Below are positions 34,881 through 43,622 of a stretch of DNA of 64,000 nt, one piece after another. Where the stretch lies: positions 930,001-994,000 of the forward strand of contig NZ_BMHP01000002.1 of the NCBI RefSeq assembly GCF_014641075.1, given 5' to 3'. Within the stretch, counting starts at the first letter, position 1, and each line of letters opens with the position of its first letter. Below the pieces are notes generated by a model, which saw nothing but the letters and a program-made list of their open reading frames with translations, made no database searches and was not told the origin of the DNA. Source of the stretch: Paenibacillus nasutitermitis (GTDB taxonomy: Bacteria; Bacillota; Bacilli; Paenibacillales; Paenibacillaceae). The translations under genes were made by a program, and so were the position numbers.

Positions 34881-36233
34881 TCAGTACAATTTCGTATCCA
34901 TATTGAAGCCTTCCAGATTTTCCTTTACGCGCTGCAGGAAACGGCCGCAGATGACACCGTCAAGAATCCGGTGGTCCAGCGACAGGCATAAATTAGCCAT
35001 GGAGCGGACGGCGATCATATCGTCGATAACGACAGGCCGCTTCACAATCGATTCGAATGTAATGATCGCCGCCTGCGGATAGTTGATGATTGGATACGAA
35101 GCGATCGAGCCAAACGATCCCGTGTTGTTCACCGTGAAGGTACCGCCTTCCATATCGGACAGCGTAAGCTTCCCTTCGCGCGTTTTGCGGGCCAGTTCAT
35201 CAATTTCGCGGGCGAGCCCGGCGATATTTTTCTGATCGGCATTTTTAATAACCGGTACTTTAACGGCATCTTCTGTACCCACGGCGAGTCCAAGATTGAT
35301 ATCCCGCTTCACCACAATCTTGTCTACGGCCCACACGGAATTCATAATCGGCACATCTTTGATCGCATTCACAACGGCCTTCAGCATGAAAGCCAGATAG
35401 GTCAAATTGATGCCTTCGCGTTTAATAAACTCATCCTTAAGCTTATTGCGCAGGACGACCAGATTGGTCACATCCACTTCAATCATCGTCCATGCATGGG
35501 GAATTTCCGAAGCGCTTAGCTTCATATTGCGGGCGATGGCATTGCGCACAGGCGTCACATCGATAAAATACTCCCGTCCGGACGTCGAGCGCCCTTCCAC
35601 CTCAATGGTCGGTATCGTCGGGGTATCCGTCAAATGCAGCCCCGTGGAGCGGACGTTTTGCATCTGCGGCACAGCCGGGGCATTCGCAGCCGCTTTGGCA
35701 CTGCTTGCCGTTTCCACATAGGCCAGAACATCCTTGCGAGTAATCCGGCCGCCTAAGCCTGTGCCCGGAACATGGGCGAGATTGACGCTATGCTCCGCTG
35801 CCAGCTGCTGCACAGCGGGCGAGAAGCGATGACGCATGCTAATATCCCCGCTCTCCTGAGTTACAGGATTTCCTGCCATGCCACCACCGGTGTTGCTGCC
35901 ACCTGTTTGAGATAAAGCCGCATTGCTCAGGATGCTCTGCGTTTCTCCTGCGGATGCCGCCCCGGCGGCGGGAGCAGCCCCCCCCTCCTGTTCGACTTCA
36001 ACGAGACAGACCGGTGTGCCTACTGGCACATTCTCACCTGCTCCGACCAATATTTTCACGATTGTGCCTTCCAACGTGGATGGCAGCTCCGCATTGACTT
36101 TATCTGTTAGTATTTCGCAAATTGGCTCGTACATTCCAATGGTGTCGCCCGGCTGTTTCAGCCACTTGTCGATCGTTGCGGAAACGAGTGATTCGGCAAG
36201 CTGCGGCATAACGATTTCAGTCACGATCTTCAT
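34881..36233 (-). CDS. bkdB: Branched-chain alpha-keto acid dehydrogenase E2 component
   Basis: 450 residues. N-terminal lipoyl domain with modified Lys in LTDKVNAELPS (K45), a low-complexity linker rich in Ala/Gly/Ser (about 85-130), the peripheral subunit-binding domain (FSPAVQQLAAEHSVNLAHVPGTGLGGRITRKDV, given in part), and C-terminal catalytic domain ending with the active-site LDHRILDG. Transfers branched acyl groups to CoA for branched fatty acids. AGGAG precedes the ATG. Follows the E1 beta gene. Confidence 0.96.
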   Translation of the reverse strand: MKIVTEIVMPQLAESLVSATIDKWLKQPGDTIGMYEPICEILTDKVNAELPSTLEGTIVKILVGAGENVPVGTPVCLVEVEQEGGAAPAAGAASAGETQSILSNAALSQTGGSNTGGGMAGNPVTQESGDISMRHRFSPAVQQLAAEHSVNLAHVPGTGLGGRITRKDVLAYVETASSAKAAANAPAVPQMQNVRSTGLHLTDTPTIPTIEVEGRSTSGREYFIDVTPVRNAIARNMKLSASEIPHAWTMIEVDVTNLVVLRNKLKDEFIKREGINLTYLAFMLKAVVNAIKDVPIMNSVWAVDKIVVKRDINLGLAVGTEDAVKVPVIKNADQKNIAGLAREIDELARKTREGKLTLSDMEGGTFTVNNTGSFGSIASYPIINYPQAAIITFESIVKRPVVIDDMIAVRSMANLCLSLDHRILDGVICGRFLQRVKENLEGFNMDTKLY

Positions 36234-36310
36234 TTCACCACTCCTAAGAACAGGTTGTTCAACGTCCGCTTTCGGTTATAAAGAACGACCAGGACTTCAT
36301 TGAACGTGCA

Positions 36311-37294
36311 CTAATAAAGTGCCAGATGCCTCATCGCTTCTTTTACTTTTTCCTTGTTCAACAAAAAATGCTTTTCGCCCGGAGGATTGATAGGCATCGC
36401 TGGGACATCCGGTCCGCATAACCTCATGATCGGTGCGTCCAGTTCATATAGCATTTCCTCCGCAATAATGGCCGACACCTCCGCGCCGACACCCCCGAAT
36501 TTGTTGTCTTCGTGGATAATCAGCACCTTGCCCGTACGGCGGGCTGCTTCCAGCACAGCTTCCTTGTCCAGCGGCTGCAGCGTTCTCAGATCAAGAATAT
36601 GAGCCGTAATGCCTTCTTCGGCCAGTTCATCGGCCGCTTGCATGGCAAAATGGAGCGGCATGCTATAGCTGATAACCGTAATGTCATCTCCTTCGCGCAG
36701 CACATTGGCTTTGCCGATCGGAACGGTATAATCCTCTGCCGGGACATCTCCTACGATAAGCTTGTAACATTTCTTGTTTTCAAAAAACAACACCGGATCC
36801 GGGTCGCGTACTGCTGCTTTAAGCAGGCCTTTGGCATCGTAAGCCGAATAAGGCGTTACAATCTTCAGTCCAGGCGTACCAAAAAATACAGATTCGGGAC
36901 ATTGCGAATGGTACAGGCCGCCGAAGATCCCCCCGCCAATAGGGGCGCGGATGACAATGGGGCAGGACCAGTCATTATTGGAGCGGTAGCGGATTTTGGC
37001 CGCTTCGCTGATAATTTGATTCGTCGCGGGAAACATAAAATCAGAATATTGCATTTCGGCGATGGGCTTCATCCCGACCATAGCAGCGCCGATCGCAACA
37101 CCGGCGATAGCCGATTCAGCAAGCGGGGTATCCATAACGCGCGCTTCGCCGAACTGATCCAGCAGCCCCTTGGTGGTCGTAAATACGCCGCCTTTGTAGC
37201 CGACATCCTCACCGAGAATAAATACGTTCTCATCGCGTTCCATTTCTTCTTTCATTGCGAGGCGGATCGCATCAATATATTCCATTTGCGGCAT
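36311..37294 (-). CDS. bkdAB: Branched-chain alpha-keto acid dehydrogenase E1 beta
   Basis: 327 residues of the transketolase-like beta chain: YIDAIRLAMKEEMERDENV, LGEDVGYKGGVF, the conserved PIAEMQYSDF, and ILDLRTLQPLDKEAVLEAARRTGK. Pairs with BkdAA to decarboxylate 2-keto acids from Val, Leu and Ile. Its start follows the bkdAA stop by two bases (TAAACATG), so the subunits are made together. Confidence 0.96.
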   Translation of the reverse strand: MPQMEYIDAIRLAMKEEMERDENVFILGEDVGYKGGVFTTTKGLLDQFGEARVMDTPLAESAIAGVAIGAAMVGMKPIAEMQYSDFMFPATNQIISEAAKIRYRSNNDWSCPIVIRAPIGGGIFGGLYHSQCPESVFFGTPGLKIVTPYSAYDAKGLLKAAVRDPDPVLFFENKKCYKLIVGDVPAEDYTVPIGKANVLREGDDITVISYSMPLHFAMQAADELAEEGITAHILDLRTLQPLDKEAVLEAARRTGKVLIIHEDNKFGGVGAEVSAIIAEEMLYELDAPIMRLCGPDVPAMPINPPGEKHFLLNKEKVKEAMRHLALY

Positions 37295-37296
37295 GT

Positions 37297-38331
37297 TTAG
37301 CGTCCACTCCCTTCGCCTTGTCCTTCATCGTACACATGCAGGAGAATATCCTCTGGAGCCTGGAATGGCGCTTTGTCTCCATAGGCGGTTGCATCATCGA
37401 GCATCGCCTTGATCTTCTTGTGCATTTCCTCTTCCTGCACGTCGCTCCACAAGCCGCATTCGGTTAGATAATTCCTGTAACGGGGAATGCCGTCCTTCGC
37501 CCGGTTCTCATCCACTTCTTCCTTCGTCCGGTAAGCCAGATCATTGTCGGACGTTGAATGGGGAGACAAGCGGTACATCATCGCTTCAATCAGCGTAGGA
37601 CCCTCGCCGGCAACGGCGCGTTCGCGCGCTTCCTTCACGATGCGGTAGACCTCCAGCGGATCATTCCCGTCCACCTGGTAGCCGGGAAAGCCGTAACCGA
37701 TCGCCCGGTCGGCGATCCGTCCGCTTACCTGTTTATGCAGGGGGACTGAAATCGCATATTGGTTATTTTCGCAAAAAAGGATGACAGGCAGCTTATGAAC
37801 GCCTGCAAAATTGCAGCCCTCGTGAAAATCACCCTGATTGCTCGAGCCTTCCCCGAAGGTGACAAAGCTGACCAGCTTCTGCTTTCTCATCTTCGCTGAC
37901 AAAGCAATGCCGACCGCATGCGGAACCTGGGTCGTTACAGGACTTGAACCCGTGACGATGCGCAGACGCTTGGAGCCAAAATGGCCTGGCATTTGTCTGC
38001 CGGCGCTGTTTGGATCCTCAGCTTTGGCAAAAACAGATAGCATCAGTTCCCGAAGCGTCATCCCGACAGCAAGCACAAGCGCGTAATCGCGGTAATAGGG
38101 CAGAAAATAATCGACATCGCGGTCCAGCGCGAAAGCTGCTCCTACCTGTGCTGCTTCCTGGCCGATGCCGGATACGTGAAAATTGATTTTACCTGCCCGC
38201 TGCAGCAGCAGTCCTCTTTCGTCATACAGTCGTGCCGTCATCATAGTCACATACATTTCAATGGCTTGCTCGTCCGTTAATCCGAGCTCGGTATGTCTGA
38301 ATTGCTGTAAAGGTTGTTCGGATTGTATCAT
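37297..38331 (-). CDS. bkdAA: Branched-chain alpha-keto acid dehydrogenase E1 alpha
   Basis: 344 residues with the TPP/Mg motif GEGSSNQGDFHEGCNFAG...ENNQYAIS, MMTARLYDERG and RLSPHSTSDN. AAGGAGGGC lies before the ATG at 38331. A 225-base gap with two inverted repeats separates it from lpdV upstream, so a processing or attenuation point may exist there. Confidence 0.96.
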   Translation of the reverse strand: MIQSEQPLQQFRHTELGLTDEQAIEMYVTMMTARLYDERGLLLQRAGKINFHVSGIGQEAAQVGAAFALDRDVDYFLPYYRDYALVLAVGMTLRELMLSVFAKAEDPNSAGRQMPGHFGSKRLRIVTGSSPVTTQVPHAVGIALSAKMRKQKLVSFVTFGEGSSNQGDFHEGCNFAGVHKLPVILFCENNQYAISVPLHKQVSGRIADRAIGYGFPGYQVDGNDPLEVYRIVKEARERAVAGEGPTLIEAMMYRLSPHSTSDNDLAYRTKEEVDENRAKDGIPRYRNYLTECGLWSDVQEEEMHKKIKAMLDDATAYGDKAPFQAPEDILLHVYDEGQGEGSGR

Positions 38332-38435
38332 GAGGGATGCCCTCCTTTTGGCTGCTATTATAACCTGGTACTAAGACTTGACTATACCTATTATAACCGA
38401 CTTTTATTTAAAAGGAAATGAATCAAGAAGAAACG

Positions 38436-38524
38436 GCTGCGCCGTCCTCTGGCGGCACAGTTAGTTTCTTCCCTTAGACCTTATAGAAATGTATAAGCGT
38501 GAAACTTTTAAATTCTATAAGGTT
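38436..38524. repeat. Two inverted repeats between lpdV and bkdAA
   Basis: One hairpin near 38428-38472 (AGAAAC, GGCTGCGCC with GGCGGCACAG, GTTTCT) and a second with perfect 11-bp arms ACCTTATAGAA (38479-38489) and TTCTATAAGGT (38514-38524). Neither has a strong T tract. Confidence 0.6.
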
Positions 38525-38556
38525 CAGAAATCGGCCCCATTCGTGCCGATCCCACC

Positions 38557-39984
38557 TTAAATGACTGCTGCTTTTCCGTCGACGGCAAGCATCGCCTCAC
38601 CGAGTGCTTCCGAAAGCGTAGGATGAGGATGAATGACTTGTCCGACTTCCCATGGCGCGGCATTCATCAGTAGCGCCAGTGAAGCTTCAGACAGCAAATC
38701 CGTGGCATGCGGCCCTACAAGATGAACCCCGATAATGTCGTTGGTTTTCTTATCCGCGATCACTTTGGCAAAACCTTCCGGATGGCCAAGAATCAGAGCC
38801 TTGCCGATTGCCTGGAAAGGAATTTTACCGATTTTGATGTCATGTCCCTCTCGGCGCGCTTCTTCCTCGGTCAAGCCGATCGAGCCAATTTCCGGAGAGG
38901 TATAAATAGCTCTCGGAATCTGCACGTGACCAGGCGGCGTCTGCTTGTTTCCCAGCAGATGATCAACGGCAGTCATCCCCTCATGCGCAGCAGCGTGCGC
39001 CAGCTGCAGACCGCCATTCACATCGCCGATGGCGTAAATATGAGGCTCCGTAGTTTGAAAATGGCTATTGACACGAATAACGTCCCGGTTCAACTGTATA
39101 TCGGTATTTTCCAGACCGATTCCTTCTATATTTGCCTGCCTTCCGACAGAAACGAGCAGCTTCTCCGCCGTCAAAATTACATGGCCGTCTGCAGTATCCG
39201 CTTCCAGCGATGCTTGTCCTTCCTGATAAGCGTATGTTTCCGGCTTTAGTTGAATACCGGTTAAAATGCGGACTCCGCGTTTTCTTAGCTGTTTGGTGAG
39301 CTCTGCGGAGATTTCCGCATCCTCGCCAGGAAGAAGGCGTGCAGCCGTCTCCACCAATGTGACCGAAACGCCGAAGTCAATCAGCATTGAAGCCCATTCC
39401 ACCCCGATAACTCCGCCACCGATAATCAGAATCGATTCCGGAAGCTGCTCCATCACCAGCGCATCGTCACTGGTCATCACCTGGGAGGAGTCAATGGGCA
39501 GTCCCGGCAGCGTTCGCGGTCTGGACCCTGTGGCAATAATCAGATGCTGCGGCACAACTGTTTCCATCTCACCATCGGCAAGCTCTACGGCCACGCTTCC
39601 GCTGCGCGGCGAGAAAATCGATGGGCCAATGACCCGCCCAGCTCCTGCCATAACTGTAATCTCATGTTTGCGCATTAAATATTGGAGTCCTTTGTAAAGT
39701 TGTTCTACGGTTTGTATTTTGCGTTCCTGTACACCGGGGAAATCCAAATGCACGGCGTCCTTGGCTACTTTGATTCCATATGTATCCGCCTTGAGCAATG
39801 TCGCGTAAATTTCGGCGCTGCGCAGAAGCGATTTGCTTGGAATGCAGCCCTTATGCAGACAAGTGCCTCCAAGCTTTTCTTTTTCTATAATGACAACCTT
39901 TTTACCAGCCTGGGCTGCCCTGATTGCTGCAGTATATCCGGCAATACCCCCGCCGATAATGGCTATATCGCATTGAATGGTCAT
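38557..39984 (-). CDS. lpdV: Dihydrolipoyl dehydrogenase (E3) of the branched-chain complex
   Basis: Flavoenzyme that reoxidises lipoyl groups with NAD. 475 residues from ATG 39984, with AAAGGGG upstream; the open frame to 40098 has no good site. FAD loop IIGGGIAGYTAAIRAAQAG, redox pair GGTCLHKGCIPSK, NAD loop IIGGGVIGVEWA, and C-terminal His-Glu in HPHPTLSEALGE. Upstream of bkdAA as in B. subtilis, but the ptb, bcd and buk genes and bkdR that belong before it there are missing. Confidence 0.96.
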   Translation of the reverse strand: MTIQCDIAIIGGGIAGYTAAIRAAQAGKKVVIIEKEKLGGTCLHKGCIPSKSLLRSAEIYATLLKADTYGIKVAKDAVHLDFPGVQERKIQTVEQLYKGLQYLMRKHEITVMAGAGRVIGPSIFSPRSGSVAVELADGEMETVVPQHLIIATGSRPRTLPGLPIDSSQVMTSDDALVMEQLPESILIIGGGVIGVEWASMLIDFGVSVTLVETAARLLPGEDAEISAELTKQLRKRGVRILTGIQLKPETYAYQEGQASLEADTADGHVILTAEKLLVSVGRQANIEGIGLENTDIQLNRDVIRVNSHFQTTEPHIYAIGDVNGGLQLAHAAAHEGMTAVDHLLGNKQTPPGHVQIPRAIYTSPEIGSIGLTEEEARREGHDIKIGKIPFQAIGKALILGHPEGFAKVIADKKTNDIIGVHLVGPHATDLLSEASLALLMNAAPWEVGQVIHPHPTLSEALGEAMLAVDGKAAVI

Positions 39985-40220
39985 CTTATTTCCCCTTTCG
40001 CTGTTTGGGCCATGAGGCCGGTTATGCAGAAGATGCGTAAGCAGGATGTTTTCATGTCCCTTTTCTATTGTACCTGTTTTTTGAGCCAGGGAAAACAACC
40101 CGCCCTTTCAAATGGACAGCCGAGGAGGAAAAAGGTATGATTAACAGATAGAAATGAATGACTTTGGCTGCTCACGCTAGCTTAAAGTTGTTTTTTTGCT
40201 GATCAGGAGGATTTGGTATT

Positions 40221-40520
40221 ATGAAGCAGGTTGCAGTCCGTTTGATTGCTATTTTATTGCTGGTTATCCCCGGGCTTGGGGCGACATACGGATTTCTCCT
40301 TATGAAGGATGCCGTTTTCCATTATTTTTCATCTTTTGGCGATGATCGGATAACCCCCGTCTTCGAATGGTGGCTCTTTATCGGAGGGATGCTGCTGTTT
40401 CTCATTGGCGCCGGTTTTATCGGAGGCTGGACCTTCTTCCGCGACAAGAAACGGAATTATCTCCAGTCGCGTTTCCGCGAGAAGCGCCCCCGCCCGCCGC
40501 GTCCAGGGCAAAACGCCTAA
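40221..40520 (+). CDS. DUF2627 small membrane protein (YqzF type)
   Basis: 99 residues with two membrane segments (about 6-28, 50-70) and a basic Arg/Pro-rich tail. VIPGLGATYGFLLMKDAVF and FRDKKRNYLQSRF match the YqzF pattern; yqzF lies next to the bkd operon in B. subtilis. AGGAGGA precedes the ATG. Monocistronic with a strong terminator; divergent from lpdV. Confidence 0.88.
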   Translation: MKQVAVRLIAILLLVIPGLGATYGFLLMKDAVFHYFSSFGDDRITPVFEWWLFIGGMLLFLIGAGFIGGWTFFRDKKRNYLQSRFREKRPRPPRPGQNA

Positions 40521-40568
40521 AAAACTTGTATCGCGCACCTGACAGGTGCTGGCGGTACAAGTTTTTTT
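40518..40568 (+). terminator. Terminator of the DUF2627 gene
   Basis: AAAAACTTGTA / TACAAGTTTTT with an inner CACCT/AGGTG pair and a seven-T tract; begins at the stop codon. Confidence 0.85.
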
Positions 40569-40729
40569 GTCTGGAAATCCACCTTCGGGGAGAACAACTC
40601 GTGTCAGAGCCACAGTGCACGCAGGGGAGCTGCATACGCTGCGAAAAATGCCAAACGTATGAAAGGAGCCTCTTTCAGGCCGCTGCCCGAAAGAGACTCC
40701 TTTATTTATGGGGCACAGCCCGGAAGCTG

Positions 40730-41314
40730 CTAAGCCATATGGGTAATAATCCCGTCGATTAAGCCGTAATCTTTGGCTTCCTCGGCGGACATAAAATGAT
40801 CACGGTCTGAATCCTGTTCAATCCGTTCAATCGGTTGGCCTGTATGATGGGCAAGCACGCCATTGATCTTATCCCTTGTCCGCAGTATCCAGTTGGCATG
40901 AATCTGAATATCAGATGCTTGCCCTCGTGCTCCCCCGATAGGCTGGTGAATCATCACTTCGCTGTTCGGAAGCGCATAACGTTTCCCTTTTGCGCCTCCA
41001 GTAAGCAGTACGGACCCCCAGCTTGCGGCAAAACCCGTGCAGACCGTGGATACATCCGGCTTGATCAACTGCATCGTATCATAGATGGAGAAGCCGGCTG
41101 TCACCGAACCTCCTGGGCTGTTTACATACAAGGTAATATCCTTTTCGGGATCGTCGGCGGCGAGAAACAATAATTGGGCCACGATGGAACCGGCCATTTG
41201 ATCTTCAATTTCACCACTCACCATAATAATCCGGTCCTTCAGCAGCCTGGAATAAATATCGTAGCTGCGTTCACCGTTTTTGTTCTGCTCAATCACATAG
41301 GGGGTGAGATTCAT
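40730..41314 (-). CDS. ClpP-family protease (paralogue)
   Basis: 194 residues with the catalytic triad at S98 ([11 protein letters not shown]), H123 ([18 protein letters not shown]) and D172 ([12 protein letters not shown]), the same numbers as B. subtilis ClpP. So it is an intact Clp serine peptidase, working with Clp ATPases. The serine motif (ASWGS where housekeeping ClpP has ASMGA) marks it as a diverged copy. It begins 27 bases after a sigma-factor gene. AAAGGAGAG precedes the ATG. Whether another, housekeeping clpP exists cannot be seen from this window. Confidence 0.93.
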   Translation of the reverse strand: MNLTPYVIEQNKNGERSYDIYSRLLKDRIIMVSGEIEDQMAGSIVAQLLFLAADDPEKDITLYVNSPGGSVTAGFSIYDTMQLIKPDVSTVCTGFAASWGSVLLTGGAKGKRYALPNSEVMIHQPIGGARGQASDIQIHANWILRTRDKINGVLAHHTGQPIERIEQDSDRDHFMSAEEAKDYGLIDGIITHMA

Positions 41315-41340
41315 TTTATTTTATTCTCTCCTTTACGGAT

Positions 41341-42102
41341 TCAAGCTGCAGCAGATAGCGTCCGCCACGAACAAGTTGCGTCTATGCCCGAACGATACGC
41401 AGCAGTTGTCGTTGGCACATGGCCTGATATCCGTCCAACAGCCTGAATCATGTCTAGTTGCCCGTTATTCGTTTGAGCAAGTCTGATAATCGCTTGGGGA
41501 TCCGCTTCACGGATCGCCTTTACATATGCCATCGCCAAGTCATTGTCGGCTGCTTGCTGCGCTTCATCCCTGAACCAATCGGATTCCCTGGACGAAAAAC
41601 TGTGCTGGATCCGTTTATCCAATGCCGTACGGGCCCGATGGAGCGCAGCCTTGACCGCTCCTTCCGATGTACCCAGGATACCGGCTACTTCCGCTCCCGA
41701 ATAGCGGAACACCTCACGCAGAAGGAATACATGCCGCTGCAAAGGAGAAACATGACGCACCAGCAAGCTAATCGCATTTTCGATTTCATGAGAAGGTTCA
41801 GCTTCAGTGTAGAAGTCTTGCATATTGGCATCCAAAGCGCGGCTGGCTGCAAGCCTTCGCCGCGCCTGATCGATCGAGAGATTTTTGGCAATACGAAGCA
41901 TATAGGCTGCCGGGTTTGGATGAAGCTGAGCTCCATTTACCACGGGAAGCGCCCGCATACAAGTTTCCTGCACAAGATCCTCTGCATCCCAGGAGCTAGT
42001 TGTAAGCGTCAGGCAATAACGCTTCAAGACTGAAAGCAGCTGCTCCATATCTGGTTGTATTCCGCCATTTAATCCTGTTTCATTCTTAGTTCCACATATC
42101 AC
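41341..42102 (-). CDS. ECF-type RNA polymerase sigma factor
   Basis: 253 residues from GTG 42102 (AGGAGGTG 7 bases upstream). Region 2 (SSWDAEDLVQETCMRALPVV, PAAYMLRIAKNLSIDQARRR) and region 4 with HTH (LLREVFRYSGAEVAGILGTSEGAVKAALHRARTAL) are clear. The C-terminal 90 residues are extra and of unknown fold. No anti-sigma gene is adjacent; a ClpP paralogue follows 27 bases after the stop, so the two may form an operon. It lies between spo0A and the bkd region, where B. subtilis has no such pair. Confidence 0.9.
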   Translation of the reverse strand: MICGTKNETGLNGGIQPDMEQLLSVLKRYCLTLTTSSWDAEDLVQETCMRALPVVNGAQLHPNPAAYMLRIAKNLSIDQARRRLAASRALDANMQDFYTEAEPSHEIENAISLLVRHVSPLQRHVFLLREVFRYSGAEVAGILGTSEGAVKAALHRARTALDKRIQHSFSSRESDWFRDEAQQAADNDLAMAYVKAIREADPQAIIRLAQTNNGQLDMIQAVGRISGHVPTTTAAYRSGIDATCSWRTLSAAA

Positions 42103-42307
42103 GACGCGGCACCTCCTCGTTATTGTCGCTTCAATTTAGTAAACGAATAAGTGACTTCAAAAGATACGCGGAAAACATGATGATATCATTAATATCTTTC
42201 CATGCGGGATAGATGTCAACCATTTGCCGTGCAAATGGGCTTCGAAATCAGCATAAAACACCAAGCTCTATTGGCTACAGTTCTGCCAATCCAGCTTCAA
42301 CCATAAC

Positions 42308-42358
42308 AAAAAAATACCGCCCTTTATTGGATTTTAGCCCCAATAAATAACGGTATTA
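42308..42358 (-). terminator. Intrinsic terminator of spo0A
   Basis: Minus strand: TAATACCG and TTTATTGG pair with CCAATAAA and CGGTATT, followed by seven T. About 110 bases past the spo0A stop. The rest of the 42103-42466 gap shows no gene. Confidence 0.85.
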
Positions 42359-42466
42359 GTTGGTATGATACATAGAAGTTTATCGGTATAGAAACGATGA
42401 TTTCAGATATTTACCGCCAAAATTGTTTTAGCACCAAACAGCCGAAATCCCTTACTCCTATTAGAC

Positions 42467-43282
42467 TCAGCTTACTTTGTGCTCGATCCGCAACTTATCC
42501 GCGACCATTGCGATGAATTCGCTATTGGTTGGCTTGGATTTGGAAATATTTATGGTGTAGCCAAATAAATGGCTAATGCTGTCAATGTTGCCGCGCGTCC
42601 ATGCGACCTCAATGGCATGACGGATAGCGCGTTCAACCCGGGAAGGAGTTGTTTTGAATTTTTCGGCGATTGCCGGATAAAGAGTCTTCGTAATGGCCCC
42701 CAGAATTTCAATATTATTGTAAACCATTGTAATCGCTTCCCGTAAATACTGGTAACCCTTAATATGAGCCGGAACCCCAATTTCATGGATAATGCTTGTA
42801 ATGTTAGCATCCAGGTTTTTACCTTTTGGAATAGGCACCACATTTGATTTCAGAATCGATGAGGAGGAGTAGGAGGAAGATGATGATGAAATAACAGTTG
42901 AATTACCGACCAGCTGGCGAATCCGATTTGCCAAAATTTCCATATCGAATGGTTTCAATATGTAGTAGGAAGCACCCAGCTGTACTGCTTTTTGTGTGAT
43001 GTTCTCTTGCCCGAATGCAGTTAACATAATGATTTTCGGCATAGGAGATAAATTCATTTCACGCAGCCGCTCCAGCACGCCAAGTCCATCCAAATGAGGC
43101 ATGATGATATCCAAAATAAGAACGTCAGGCGTTTCGCGTGTTTCCTCCAGCAGTCGAAGCACTTCTTCACCATTGTACGCAACCCCGGTGACGACCATAT
43201 CATTTTGTTCCGAAATGTATTCCGATAATAAATTCGTAAATTCTCGGTTGTCATCCGCTAACAATACTTCGATTTTTTGCAA
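42467..43282 (-). CDS. spo0A: Sporulation master response regulator Spo0A
   Basis: Phosphorelay end point that starts sporulation and biofilm programs. 271 residues from TTG 43282, preceded by AAGGAGGA. Receiver domain with DDN acidic pocket and phospho-Asp in [13 protein letters not shown] (D58), Lys in ILKPFDME; a Ser-rich linker (about residues 131-145); C-terminal Spo0A DNA-binding domain ([32 protein letters not shown]). Position before spoIVB as in B. subtilis. Its upstream region has three 0A boxes and a sigma-H-like promoter. Confidence 0.98.
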   Translation of the reverse strand: MQKIEVLLADDNREFTNLLSEYISEQNDMVVTGVAYNGEEVLRLLEETRETPDVLILDIIMPHLDGLGVLERLREMNLSPMPKIIMLTAFGQENITQKAVQLGASYYILKPFDMEILANRIRQLVGNSTVISSSSSSYSSSSILKSNVVPIPKGKNLDANITSIIHEIGVPAHIKGYQYLREAITMVYNNIEILGAITKTLYPAIAEKFKTTPSRVERAIRHAIEVAWTRGNIDSISHLFGYTINISKSKPTNSEFIAMVADKLRIEHKVS

Positions 43283-43368
43283 GGTATAGTCCTCCTTAGA
43301 CTCGATCTGCCATCAATCTGATTTTTTTGATGCCTTATTCTGTTCTTTTCGCTTCCTGTCTACTAAAC

Positions 43369-43397
43369 ATTTTCGACACTCAAAATCAAATTCCTTC
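43369..43397 (-). promoter_or_regulatory. Sigma-H-like promoter of spo0A (Ps)
   Basis: Minus strand GAAGGAATT (perfect to RnAGGAWWW), 11-base spacer, then GTCGAAAAT (one mismatch to RnnGAATww). About 90 bases before the start; the -10 overlaps an 0A box. Confidence 0.7.
43372..43378 (-). promoter_or_regulatory. 0A box 1 (TGTCGAA)
   Basis: Perfect TGTCGAA on the minus strand overlapping the -10 of the sigma-H-like promoter; a position suited to autoregulation. Confidence 0.6.
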
Positions 43398-43404
43398 TGT
43401 CGAA
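43398..43404 (+). promoter_or_regulatory. 0A box 2 (TGTCGAA)
   Basis: Perfect TGTCGAA on the plus strand, immediately upstream of the -35 of the spo0A sigma-H-like promoter. Confidence 0.6.
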
Positions 43405-43482
43405 TAATCTTTTTCTTTATTTTTTATTCGAACTGCTTTATAATTAAAATTTTATTACATCAACTATCATTTTTCGTATTTA

Positions 43483-43489
43483 TTCGACA
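43483..43489 (-). promoter_or_regulatory. 0A box 3 (TGTCGAA)
   Basis: Perfect TGTCGAA on the minus strand about 90 bases further upstream; third exact copy in 120 bases. Confidence 0.55.
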
Positions 43490-43588
43490 AAACTCCACAT
43501 GGAACCATGCCCCGCTATGCTGCACAGATATGATATTGATGAATTGCATGGCCACTGAGTATCCATAACTGCTGCTTGAGAAGATAAC

Positions 43589-43622
43589 AAAAAACCTTAA
43601 GGGGCGTTAAGCCGCCTTAAGA
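43589..43622 (-). terminator. Terminator overlapping the spoIVB stop codon
   Basis: Minus strand CTTAAGGCGGC, TTAAC, GCCCCTTAAGG then TTTTTTG. The TAA stop of spoIVB lies in the loop, so spoIVB and spo0A are likely separate transcripts. Confidence 0.8.

Noticed and set aside
36512..37300. 262-residue plus-strand frame opposite bkdAB
   Set aside because: Antisense to an intact E1 beta gene and without recognisable domains.
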